DNA from: Verrucomicrobiia bacterium
GTDB taxonomy: Bacteria; Verrucomicrobiota; Verrucomicrobiia; Palsa-1439
Assembly: GCA_022072455.1 (NCBI GenBank)
Contig: JAJVHY010000031.1
Span: forward strand, 1 to 64,000
Reading direction: 5' to 3'
DNA length: 64,000 nt
Shown here: one piece after another, positions 55,721 to 64,000 of the stretch
Position numbering within the stretch: position 1 is the stretch's first letter
How the letters are laid out: each line of letters opens with the position of its first letter
Position numbers and translations under genes: made by a program
Notes under the pieces: model-generated
Database searches by the model: none
What the model saw: the letters and a program-made list of their open reading frames with translations, nothing else
What the model was told of the DNA's origin: nothing

Positions 55721-56992
55721 ATGAACGGCGAACTCATAGCAGTCTTGGAATATTTGCAACGGGAGAAAGGCATTGATAAGGAAGTCCTTATCGTGGCTGT
55801 CGAACAGGCGTTGTTGCAGGCTTCCAAAAAATCGGTCGGCCCGGCGAAGGATTTGCGCATCGAAATTGACCGCAAATCAGGCGCCATCCGGGCCATCGCC
55901 CAACAAACGGTCGTCGAAACCGTTGTCAACAAACTCGACGAAATCAGCTTGGCCGACGCCCGCAAGAAAGTGCCAAACGCGCAATTGGGCGAAAGCGTCG
56001 AGATCGAAGTCACCCCCGCCAATTTTGGGCGCATCGCCGCCCAGACTGCCAAGCAGGCAATGCTCCAGAAGATCCGGCAAGTCGAAAAAGACATGGTGTT
56101 CGAGGAGTTCAAAGGCCGGGCTGGCGACATCATTTCCGGAACGGTCCGTCGGTTTGAGCGCAGCGATGTGTTGATTGACCTCGGCCGCATCGAGGCCATC
56201 ATGCCGAGCCGCGAACGCGTCCCGACTGAGGAATACCAACCGGGCGACCGCATTCGCGCCTACATTCTGAGCGTGGACAACGCCGGGCATGGGGCGGAGA
56301 TCATCCTCTCACGCAGTCATCCTGATTTTGTGAAAAAACTTTTCGAGTTGGAAGTCACTGAGATTGCCGACAAGACCGTCGAAATCAAAGGCATTGCCCG
56401 CGAAGCCGGCTTCCGCAGCAAACTCGCCGTCTGGTCGCGCGACGAAAAAGTCGACCCCGTCGGCGCGTGCGTCGGCATGAAAGGCATGCGCGTCAAAAAC
56501 ATCGTCCGCGAATTGAGCGGTGAGAAAATTGACATCATCCGCTGGGATCCGAACGTCCGGCAATTCGTTGCCAACGCGCTCGCCCCGGCCAAGCTCAAGA
56601 ACCTAGTGATTGACGAAGCCCGGCATTCCGTCAAAATCATTGTGGATTCCGACCAACTCTCCCTGGCCATTGGCAAGAAAGGCCAGAATGCCCGGCTGAC
56701 CTCCAAACTGACTGGCTGGAGCATTGACATTGAGAAGGAAGAAACCGCCGAACTCGGCTTCGAAGCCAAAGTGGCGCGCGCCGTCAAGGAAATCGCCGCT
56801 ATTCCCGGCATTGAGCGCGAAGTGGCCGAGAAGCTGGTCAAACTCGGCTTCCATTCCTTGGAAGGATTGCTCGGGGCTGACGAGACCGATCTCTCCGAAA
56901 CACTAGGCGAAGAATCAGCCAAAGCAGTTTGCCAAGCTGTGGCGACCGAACAAGAACGCCGGGAGAAAACCGCTGAAGAGCCAACCGCATGA
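55721..56992 (+). CDS. nusA: Transcription termination/antitermination protein NusA
   Basis: S1 and KH-domain motifs: DVLIDLGRIEAIMPSRERVPTEEYQPGDRIRAYI, DPVGACVGMKGMRVKNIVRELSGEKIDII. Confidence 0.96.
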   Translation: MNGELIAVLEYLQREKGIDKEVLIVAVEQALLQASKKSVGPAKDLRIEIDRKSGAIRAIAQQTVVETVVNKLDEISLADARKKVPNAQLGESVEIEVTPANFGRIAAQTAKQAMLQKIRQVEKDMVFEEFKGRAGDIISGTVRRFERSDVLIDLGRIEAIMPSRERVPTEEYQPGDRIRAYILSVDNAGHGAEIILSRSHPDFVKKLFELEVTEIADKTVEIKGIAREAGFRSKLAVWSRDEKVDPVGACVGMKGMRVKNIVRELSGEKIDIIRWDPNVRQFVANALAPAKLKNLVIDEARHSVKIIVDSDQLSLAIGKKGQNARLTSKLTGWSIDIEKEETAELGFEAKVARAVKEIAAIPGIEREVAEKLVKLGFHSLEGLLGADETDLSETLGEESAKAVCQAVATEQERREKTAEEPTA

Positions 56993-59277
56993 GCATTCGA
57001 GTCCACGATCTGGCCAAACACTGCGGTCTCACGAGCAAAGAGATGATCGAGAAGCTCAAGGCCATGAATTACCCGGTCAAGAGCGCTTCGAGTACCGTTG
57101 ACAATATCACTGCCGAAGCGATTGAAAAAGACTACGGCTACGTGACCACTGCGCCAGAAGCGCCCAAACCCGTTGAGGTCGCCGCTCCGCCGCCACCACC
57201 ACCACCAGTTGTCGTTCCGCCCCCCGCGCCACTCATAGCCAAAGCACCGGCCGCCGCGCCGGTCACCCCGCCGAAACCGGTACCAGTGACTCCCCGGCCA
57301 GTGATTACCGCTCCTTTGGCACGAACTTTCCCTGCTCCGAAACCCATCGTTCGCGCCCCGATCGCACCGCCCGCACCACCCGTCGCGCCGCCGCCGCCGC
57401 CCAAACCGGTCGTCAAAGTTGCTCTGCCAGTTCCACCACCCCGGCCGGTCGCGCCGCCAGCTGCGGTCGGGCCGCAGTTCACCGTCAATGACCGAGGCCA
57501 AAAAGTCATCACGATGAAGCCGCCAATCGTGGTTCGCGACCTCGCCCAAAAACTCGGCAAGAAACCGCACCTGTTGCTCGCTGACTTGATGGAGCTGAAT
57601 GTTTTCGCCAACCTCAATGAAACCATTGGCGAAGATGCCGGCCGAAAAATCTGTGAACGCCACGGGTACATTTTCGAGTTGGAAAAACGCGACCGCGGCG
57701 CCCATGCCATTCACACCCCCAAACCCGCCGAACCGCCACCGCCCGGCGTCAAGACGGAAGACTTGAAGCTCCGGCCACCGGTCGTCACCGTCATGGGCCA
57801 CGTTGACCACGGCAAGACCTCCTTGCTCGACGCGATTCGGAAAACTGACGTCGTCTCCCACGAGAGCGGCGGCATCACCCAACACATCGGCGCGAGCATC
57901 GTCAATTTGCCCGATGGCAAACAGATTACGTTCCTCGATACCCCCGGTCACGAAGCATTCACCAAGATGCGCGCCCGTGGCGCCAATGTCACCGACATCG
58001 CCGTCTTGGTGGTGGCCGCCGACGACGGCGTGATGCCGCAAACCCTCGAAGCTTTGAACCACGCCCGCGCCGCCAAAGTTCCAATCATCGTCGCCGTCAA
58101 CAAGTGCGACCTCCCGACGGCCAATCCCGACCGGGTGAAGAAACAACTTCAAGAACACGGCCTCAATCCCGAGTCTTGGGGGGGCGACACCATCACCGTG
58201 GACGTAGCCGCAACGACCAAAAAGAATCTCGATACCCTGCTCGAAATGATATTGCTGCAAGCCGAGATCATGGAATTGAAAGCCAGCCCCAAGGCAACTG
58301 CCAAGGGTAATGTCATTGAAGCCCAAGTCGAACCCGGCATGGGCCCAACTGCCACCGTTCTCGTCCGCCAAGGCACGCTCAAAGTCGGCGATGGCATTCT
58401 CATCGGTCCCCATTGGGGCAAGATTCGCGCGTTGATTGACGACAAAGGCAAGCGCGTCAAAGAAGCCGGCCCCTCGTTCCCGGCGAAAATCGTCGGACTT
58501 TCCGGCTGCCCAGACGCCGGCGTGGAATTTACCGTGATGAAGAACGAGAAAGAAGCGCGTGAACTGGCCGAGCAACGCCAAATCGCCGACCGGCAATTTG
58601 GCGCATTCGACGCCAAACGCGCGACGCTCGAAGACCTCATGGGCAAAGCAGTCGCGGGCGAAAAGAAAAAATTGAAGATCGTCCTGAAAGCCGATGTGCA
58701 AGGCTCACTCGAAGCGCTGACTGATTCGCTTGGCAAACTCAAGAGCAATAAAGTCGAACTCGAAATCATCCACGGCGCCGTCGGTACCCTGACCGAAAAC
58801 GATGTCCTGTTGGCCAGTGCCTCGGATGCCGTTCTGTTTGGTTTCCGCGTGAAGATTGAAGGCGGCGTTACCGACATGGCCAAGCGCGAAGGCGTTCAAA
58901 TCAAGCTCTACACGATCATTTACGAATTGATGGAGCAAGTCCAAGAAGCGATGGAAGGCCTTCTTGATCCTGACGCCAAAGAAGTCATCATCGGCCACGC
59001 CGAGATTCGAAAAATCTTCGAACTCTCCAAAGGCCCCAAAGTGGCCGGCTGCTACGTCACCGATGGTCGCATCACCCGGACCGGCCGCGTCCGGCTGCTT
59101 CGGCGGCGAGCGCCCCAATTCGAAGGCCGCATCGGCAGTCTCAAGCATTTCCAAGACGACGCGAAGGAAGTCAAAGCTGGCGCGGAATGCGGCATCCGCT
59201 TGGAGAACTACCAAGACTACCAAACCGGCGACGTCATCGAGTGTTACACAGTCGAAAAAGTGGCCGCGACGCTGTAA
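56989..59277 (+). CDS. infB: Translation initiation factor IF-2
   Basis: [40 protein letters not shown]; Pro-rich N-terminus. Confidence 0.97.
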   Translation: MSIRVHDLAKHCGLTSKEMIEKLKAMNYPVKSASSTVDNITAEAIEKDYGYVTTAPEAPKPVEVAAPPPPPPPVVVPPPAPLIAKAPAAAPVTPPKPVPVTPRPVITAPLARTFPAPKPIVRAPIAPPAPPVAPPPPPKPVVKVALPVPPPRPVAPPAAVGPQFTVNDRGQKVITMKPPIVVRDLAQKLGKKPHLLLADLMELNVFANLNETIGEDAGRKICERHGYIFELEKRDRGAHAIHTPKPAEPPPPGVKTEDLKLRPPVVTVMGHVDHGKTSLLDAIRKTDVVSHESGGITQHIGASIVNLPDGKQITFLDTPGHEAFTKMRARGANVTDIAVLVVAADDGVMPQTLEALNHARAAKVPIIVAVNKCDLPTANPDRVKKQLQEHGLNPESWGGDTITVDVAATTKKNLDTLLEMILLQAEIMELKASPKATAKGNVIEAQVEPGMGPTATVLVRQGTLKVGDGILIGPHWGKIRALIDDKGKRVKEAGPSFPAKIVGLSGCPDAGVEFTVMKNEKEARELAEQRQIADRQFGAFDAKRATLEDLMGKAVAGEKKKLKIVLKADVQGSLEALTDSLGKLKSNKVELEIIHGAVGTLTENDVLLASASDAVLFGFRVKIEGGVTDMAKREGVQIKLYTIIYELMEQVQEAMEGLLDPDAKEVIIGHAEIRKIFELSKGPKVAGCYVTDGRITRTGRVRLLRRRAPQFEGRIGSLKHFQDDAKEVKAGAECGIRLENYQDYQTGDVIECYTVEKVAATL

Positions 59278-59309
59278 GTTCGTTCCCTTGACAATCCCCG
59301 ACAGCCGGT

Positions 59310-59663
59310 ATGAGTCATCACCGAATCCAACGTGTCTCCGAACTGGTCAAACAACAGGTTGGCGAAATCCTGTTGGAAATGAACCTAGCCGGCTGCGGCT
59401 TTGTGACCGTCACCTCGACCATTGTCAGCCCCGACCTCAAGGATGGGCGAGTCTACGTCAGCGTCATCGGCACCGAAGAACAAAAAAAGCGCGCGTTGCA
59501 TACTCTCGAAGAACGCCATGGCCACATCCAACGCGAACTCGGGGCCCGCATCATCCTCAAATACACCCCACGGCTCAGATTCATCCTCGACGAAACCGAA
59601 AGTCAGGCCCAGCGCATCGAAAACCTTCTCAACGAACTCGGCCCGAGCAATCCCGATGAATGA
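59310..59663 (+). CDS. rbfA: Ribosome-binding factor A
   Basis: RIQRVSELVKQQVGEILL, VTVTSTIVSPDLKDGRVYVSVIG. Confidence 0.93.
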   Translation: MSHHRIQRVSELVKQQVGEILLEMNLAGCGFVTVTSTIVSPDLKDGRVYVSVIGTEEQKKRALHTLEERHGHIQRELGARIILKYTPRLRFILDETESQAQRIENLLNELGPSNPDE

Positions 59664-60639
59664 TTTCTCCCAACAAATCGCCCAGATCATTCGGCAGGAA
59701 AAATCCTTTCTCATCTTGACCCATTACCGGCCGGATGGCGACGCCATCGGCTCTCAACTCGCCCTCGTCCTCCTGCTGCGCGACCTCGGTAAAACTGTCG
59801 AAGCGTGGAACGACGACGACGTCCCGGCCAAATTTCATTTCCTACCCGGCGCCAAAATCATCACCCGTCCTCCGGCTACTCCCAAGGCATTTGACGTCGT
59901 CATCTCCATTGATGCCTCCAACTGGCAACGGGTCGGCACCGCCGCCGACAAAATCGCCGGCAAAAAACATTTCATCAACATTGACCACCACGTCAGCAAC
60001 GACAAATTTGCGGAGATCAACTGGATCGTTCCCGAATCACCGGCCTCCGGTCAGATTGCCTTTGACCTCATCAAACGCGGCGGCTTCAAGCTCACCCCCG
60101 CAATCGCCCAATGCCTCTTCGCCGCCATCTCCACCGATACCGGCTCATTCATGTTCGCCAATACCACCGCCGAATGCCTGCGCGTCGCCGCCGAGCTGGT
60201 TGAGACCGGCATCAACGTCGGCGAACTCTCCCGACACATCTACGAGAGCTACCCCTACGCGCGCCTCCGCATGCTCCAAATGGCCTTGGCCGACCTCAAG
60301 CTTACCGACAACAAGCGCACCGCCTATTTCTGGCTCACCAAAGACATGTTCACCAACTCCGGTGCCAAACGCGAGGACACCGAGGGCCTCATTGACTACG
60401 CCCGCGCCATCGAAGGCGTTATCGTCGCCATTCTCTTCGAGGAAACCGAAGAAGCCGGCAAAGTCCGCATCAGTCTCCGCTCCAAGCACCCCAAGGTTGA
60501 CGTCAACAGCATCGCCCGGCATTTCGGCGGTGGCGGCCACAAAGAAGCCGCCGGGGCCCGCCTCACCGGCACTACCAAGGAAGTTGAACCCCGGGTCCTC
60601 GCCGCCGTAACCGCCGCTCTTCACCACGCAGGAATTTGA
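59656..60639 (+). CDS. nrnA: DHH family phosphoesterase (NrnA-like oligoribonuclease/pAp phosphatase)
   Basis: FLILTHYRPDGDAIGSQLAL, INIDHHVSND, FGGGGHKEAAGA; start moved inward. Confidence 0.9.
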   Translation: MNDFSQQIAQIIRQEKSFLILTHYRPDGDAIGSQLALVLLLRDLGKTVEAWNDDDVPAKFHFLPGAKIITRPPATPKAFDVVISIDASNWQRVGTAADKIAGKKHFINIDHHVSNDKFAEINWIVPESPASGQIAFDLIKRGGFKLTPAIAQCLFAAISTDTGSFMFANTTAECLRVAAELVETGINVGELSRHIYESYPYARLRMLQMALADLKLTDNKRTAYFWLTKDMFTNSGAKREDTEGLIDYARAIEGVIVAILFEETEEAGKVRISLRSKHPKVDVNSIARHFGGGGHKEAAGARLTGTTKEVEPRVLAAVTAALHHAGI

Positions 60640-61358
60640 TGCATCCAGAATTGTCCCCTTTCGACGGCGTGCTCCTAATTGACAAGCCCCCGCGGCTCAC
60701 CTCGCACGATGTTGTGGACTACATCCGCCGGGAGTTCCGCTTCAAAAAAGTCGGCCACTGCGGCACCCTTGATCCAGCCGCGACCGGTCTCCTGATGATC
60801 GTCTTGGAACGCGCCACCAAACTGCAAGACCGGTTGATGTCCGACGACAAAACCTACGAAGGCACGATGGTCCTCGGTGTCACAACCGATTCACAAGATG
60901 CCGACGGCAAAATCCTGGCTGAGAAACCGGTCCCGTCATTGACTGCTGACGACCTCGAAAAAGTCTTCGCGAAATTCCGCGGCGACATCCAACAAATCCC
61001 GCCGATGGTCAGCGCGAAAAAAGTGGAAGGCGTCGCCCTCTACAAACTCGCCCGCAAAGGCCAGACCATCGCCCGCGAACCCAAGAACGTCCACATCTTC
61101 GACCTCCGCCTACTCAACCTCGTCCTGCCCCGCGTTGACCTCCGCGTCACCTGCACCAAAGGCACCTACATCCGCACCCTCTGTCACGACATGGGCGAAA
61201 CCATCGGCTGCGGCGCGCACCTCGCCGCCTTGCGCCGCACCCGCTCTGGCAAATTTGACGTCAAGGACGCCAAACCGCTCGACGAAATTCTCAAACTCAA
61301 GCGTGACCAACTCATCCCGTTGATCATTCCCGTCCTGAAACTAATTCAGCCGGCCTAA
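60639..61358 (+). CDS. truB: tRNA pseudouridine(55) synthase
   Basis: GVLLIDKPPRLTSHDVV, KKVGHCGTLDPAATGLLMI, KGTYIRTLCHDMGE. Confidence 0.95.
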   Translation: MHPELSPFDGVLLIDKPPRLTSHDVVDYIRREFRFKKVGHCGTLDPAATGLLMIVLERATKLQDRLMSDDKTYEGTMVLGVTTDSQDADGKILAEKPVPSLTADDLEKVFAKFRGDIQQIPPMVSAKKVEGVALYKLARKGQTIAREPKNVHIFDLRLLNLVLPRVDLRVTCTKGTYIRTLCHDMGETIGCGAHLAALRRTRSGKFDVKDAKPLDEILKLKRDQLIPLIIPVLKLIQPA

Positions 61359-62245
61359 TGCGCCTCCTTCGGACATTCACCGAACTTCCCCCTCAGAGCA
61401 GCTTAGCCATCGGCGTGTTCGACGGCGTCCACCTCGGCCACCAACGTGTCATCCGCGAAGCTTGTGCGGCCGGTGCTCCCGCCATCGCGCTCACCTTCGA
61501 TCCCCATCCGCGGCGCATCCTGCGGCCGGACCAAGCCCCGCTCCTGCTCACCTCCACCAAACATAAACTCACCCTCTTCCGGCAACTCGGCCTCGACGCC
61601 TGCCTCCTCATCAACTTCGACAAAACCTTCTCCGAAACGCCCGCCGAAAAATTCATCGAACAAATCGCCACCTGCCGGCAAGTCTGTGTCGGCACCCGTT
61701 TTCATTTCGGCCACGGTCGGACCGGCAACGTCGCCCTCATGGAAAAGCTCGCCCCCCGGTACGGCTTCACCGTCAAAGAAATCAAATCCGTCCTCACCCC
61801 TGACGGCGAGATGATCAGTTCCACGGCCGTCCGCCAACACATCCTGACCGGCCACCTTGACCAGGCCGCCGCCATGCTCGGCCGGCACTTCGCCATCCTC
61901 GGCACCGTCGAACACGGCGACCACCGCGGCCACGAACTCGGCTTCCCAACGGCCAACGTCAATCCACACAACGAAATCCTGCCGCCCGACGGAGTTTACG
62001 CCGTTCACGCCCACCTCGATTCAATCCGCTTACCGGCGGTCGCGAACATCGGCAATCGCCCGACCTTCGCCGGGCAGGAGCGCCGCTTGGAAGTCCACAT
62101 CCTCGATTTCGACCGCGACCTCTACGGCCGCGAGATCGAAGTCGAATTCATCCAAACACTCCGTCCCGAACGAAAGTTCGCCTCCGTGGCTGATCTCAAA
62201 GCGCAGATTGCCACCGACATTACAGCGGCGCGGCACCTCTTGTAG
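61358..62245 (+). CDS. ribF: Bifunctional riboflavin kinase/FAD synthetase
   Basis: AIGVFDGVHLGHQRVIREA, FHFGHGRTGNVALM, GHELGFPTANVNP. Confidence 0.95.
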   Translation: MRLLRTFTELPPQSSLAIGVFDGVHLGHQRVIREACAAGAPAIALTFDPHPRRILRPDQAPLLLTSTKHKLTLFRQLGLDACLLINFDKTFSETPAEKFIEQIATCRQVCVGTRFHFGHGRTGNVALMEKLAPRYGFTVKEIKSVLTPDGEMISSTAVRQHILTGHLDQAAAMLGRHFAILGTVEHGDHRGHELGFPTANVNPHNEILPPDGVYAVHAHLDSIRLPAVANIGNRPTFAGQERRLEVHILDFDRDLYGREIEVEFIQTLRPERKFASVADLKAQIATDITAARHLL

Positions 62246-62278
62246 CCGGGCCGGCTGGATTCTGCTACTCTCGCCGTC

Positions 62279-64000
62279 GTGAACCGGAAAATCGAACTCG
62301 TTGCCCCCGCCGGCAACATGGAGTGCGCCCGCGCCGCCGTCGCCAATGGCGCGAACGCGATCTATTTCGGACTCCAGCAATTCAACGCCCGGATGCGCGC
62401 GGACAATTTCACGGTCGAGAACTTGCCCGAGTTGGTGCAGTTCGTTCACGCACACGGCGTCCGGGCGTTCTGTGCGCTCAACGTGTTGATTTTCACTGAC
62501 GAGTTGCCGGCGGCGGAGCGCGAACTACTGATGCTCGACGCCGCCGGTGTTGATGCCGTCATCGTGCAAGACCTCGGCATCGCCCGCCTCGCGCAGAAAC
62601 TCGGTGTCCGCATGGACGTGCATGCCTCGACGCAAATGACGATCACGTCACCGGAGGGACTCGCATTCGCGGCACGGCTCGGCATCAAGCGCGTCGTCCT
62701 CGCTCGCGAAACTTCGTTGAAGGAACTGGCAAAGTTTGGACAATCGCCGGTCGGACTCGAAACTTTTGTGCACGGTGCGCTCTGTGTCGCCTACTCCGGT
62801 CAGTGTCTGACCAGCGAAGCACTTGGCCAGCGCAGCGCCAACCGGGGCGAATGCGCGCAGGCTTGCCGGCTGCCGTATGAGTTGATTGTGGACGGCGCGG
62901 TCCACGACCTCGGCGACCGCCGCTATCTGCTCTCCCCGCAGGATCTCGCGGCGGTAAAAGAGATACCGGAGTTGATCAAGCTTGGCGTGACCGGGTTCAA
63001 AATCGAAGGGCGTTTGAAAACTCCGGAGTACGTCGCGGCGACTTGTCAGTTTTACCGGAAAGCAATCGATGGGGTGATCGCGGATGAAACGTACAAGTTG
63101 GAAATGGCGTTCTCGCGCGGGCTGTATTCGGGTTGGTTGCACGGCGTCAATCATCAGGCACTCGTCCATGCGCGGTTCGGGACAAAGCGCGGAGCGTTCA
63201 TCGGCAAAATTACCACTGTCGGCCCCGATTTTGTCACGGTGGATGCTCCCGAAAACGTCAAACCCGGCGATGGGGTCGCGTTTGATACCGGCGGCAATCC
63301 TGACCAGGAACAAGGTGGCCGGGTCTGGCAGGTGCGTGACAAGCAGTTGTTTTTTGAACGCGGGCACATTGATTTTCAAGCGCTCAAGGTTGGCGACCGG
63401 GTGTGGAAGACGAGCGATCCGCATTTGGAGCGCGCGTTGCGCAAGTCGTATGCCGGGGAAATCCCCAAGCCGAAGCGCAAAATTGACCTGTTGGTGACCG
63501 GCGGCGCGGATGAACCGTTGATCGTTGAATCGAATGGTGTCCGCGTATTTTCCACCATCCGCTTGCAGACGGCGTACAAGCGACCAATGAGCACGCCATT
63601 ATTGCGCGACCAACTGGGCCGGTTGGGTGAAACGAATTTCGTGCTTGGCGAATTGACGAACAAACTGACCGGGCATGTGATCTTGCCGGTCAGTGAGTTG
63701 AATCGATTGCGCCGGGAATTGGTGGAAAAGCTGAACGCCTTACCGGCCGAAGCCGGCGAAGAGCGGTTGCCGCGGCAGCCGGTATTGCCGCAATTATTGC
63801 CGGAGCGAAAGCCGGCAACGACCCTGCCGCAGCTCAGCGTGCTCTGCCGAACGCTGGAACAGATTGCGGCGGCGCTGGAGGCCGGCGCCGCGACAATCTA
63901 TGTGGATTTCGAAGACCTCCGCCGGTATCCCGACGCAGTCGCGGCCGTGCGCGGCCGGGGCGAAATCTTTTTGGCAACTCCACGGATCCAAAAAGCCGGT
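62279..64000 (+). CDS. U32 family peptidase (RlhA-like), 3' end beyond window
   Basis: Not in ORF track (no stop in window). GTG start: VNRKIELVAPAGNMECARAAVANGANAIYFGLQQFNARMRADNFT; FVHGALCVAYSGQCLTSEALGQRSANRGECAQACRLPYEL; FKIEGRLKTPEYV. Confidence 0.92.
   Translation, partial: MNRKIELVAPAGNMECARAAVANGANAIYFGLQQFNARMRADNFTVENLPELVQFVHAHGVRAFCALNVLIFTDELPAAERELLMLDAAGVDAVIVQDLGIARLAQKLGVRMDVHASTQMTITSPEGLAFAARLGIKRVVLARETSLKELAKFGQSPVGLETFVHGALCVAYSGQCLTSEALGQRSANRGECAQACRLPYELIVDGAVHDLGDRRYLLSPQDLAAVKEIPELIKLGVTGFKIEGRLKTPEYVAATCQFYRKAIDGVIADETYKLEMAFSRGLYSGWLHGVNHQALVHARFGTKRGAFIGKITTVGPDFVTVDAPENVKPGDGVAFDTGGNPDQEQGGRVWQVRDKQLFFERGHIDFQALKVGDRVWKTSDPHLERALRKSYAGEIPKPKRKIDLLVTGGADEPLIVESNGVRVFSTIRLQTAYKRPMSTPLLRDQLGRLGETNFVLGELTNKLTGHVILPVSELNRLRRELVEKLNALPAEAGEERLPRQPVLPQLLPERKPATTLPQLSVLCRTLEQIAAALEAGAATIYVDFEDLRRYPDAVAAVRGRGEIFLATPRIQKAG

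Noticed and set aside
56317-58701. 794-aa minus-strand ORF
   Set aside because: Antisense shadow of nusA/infB, which are unambiguous; composition (W/R/G-rich stretches mirroring the infB Pro-rich region) is typical of a mirrored frame.
62242-62266. GTAG...CTAC after ribF, possible sixth REPIN-like element
   Set aside because: Only about 25 bp with no two-hairpin structure; most likely chance, though the ribF stop TAG again lies in GTAG.
1-64000. tRNA, rRNA, transposase or prophage genes
   Set aside because: None recognised on either strand by reading; small or degenerate examples cannot be excluded without tRNAscan-SE/Infernal and HMM searches.

Overview
A 64 kb high-GC bacterial chromosomal segment. 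The gene set (PEP-CTERM and autotransporter-type beta-strand repeat proteins, H-X9-DG-like pseudopilin, DUF4412-like pairs, many secreted hypotheticals) suggests Verrucomicrobiota; this is inference, as no rRNA marker is present. Layout: (1) two giant tandem paralogous beta-strand-repeat surface proteins, 1-11.7 kb, minus strand, the first running off the window and absent from the ORF track; (2) a tightly overlapping minus-strand catabolic locus, 11.8-24.1 kb (AGCS symporter, DUF4091-like, beta-helix, CocE hydrolase, FAD oxidoreductase, M14 peptidase); (3) housekeeping genes (adk-like, csp, lysA, ROK, argH, gph); (4) a complete branched-chain amino acid ABC operon whose LivG-like ATPase carries an unusual hydrophobic insertion; (5) more metabolic genes (GT2, glycosidase-like, UDG, nagZ, two glutaredoxins, serA); (6) a repeat-dense island at 51.1-54.5 kb; (7) the nusA-infB-rbfA-nrnA-truB-ribF cluster and a truncated U32 peptidase, also absent from the ORF track. 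The most interesting signals are: (a) five REPIN-like elements (52-65 bp, GTAG-hairpin...hairpin-CTAC) with differing but internally paired stems, several supplying stop codons and one inside a CDS; (b) an 11-box palindrome array (GGGAANNTTCCC, 20-21 bp period) upstream of an unknown gene; (c) a shared TTGAC(A/G)-N17-TAAAT(A/G) promoter before the two giant surface proteins and the pseudopilin; (d) a LivG-like ATPase with two putative TM segments; (e) a promoter plus intrinsic terminator directly before nusA, with no rimP. All calls are by reading; no database search was run.
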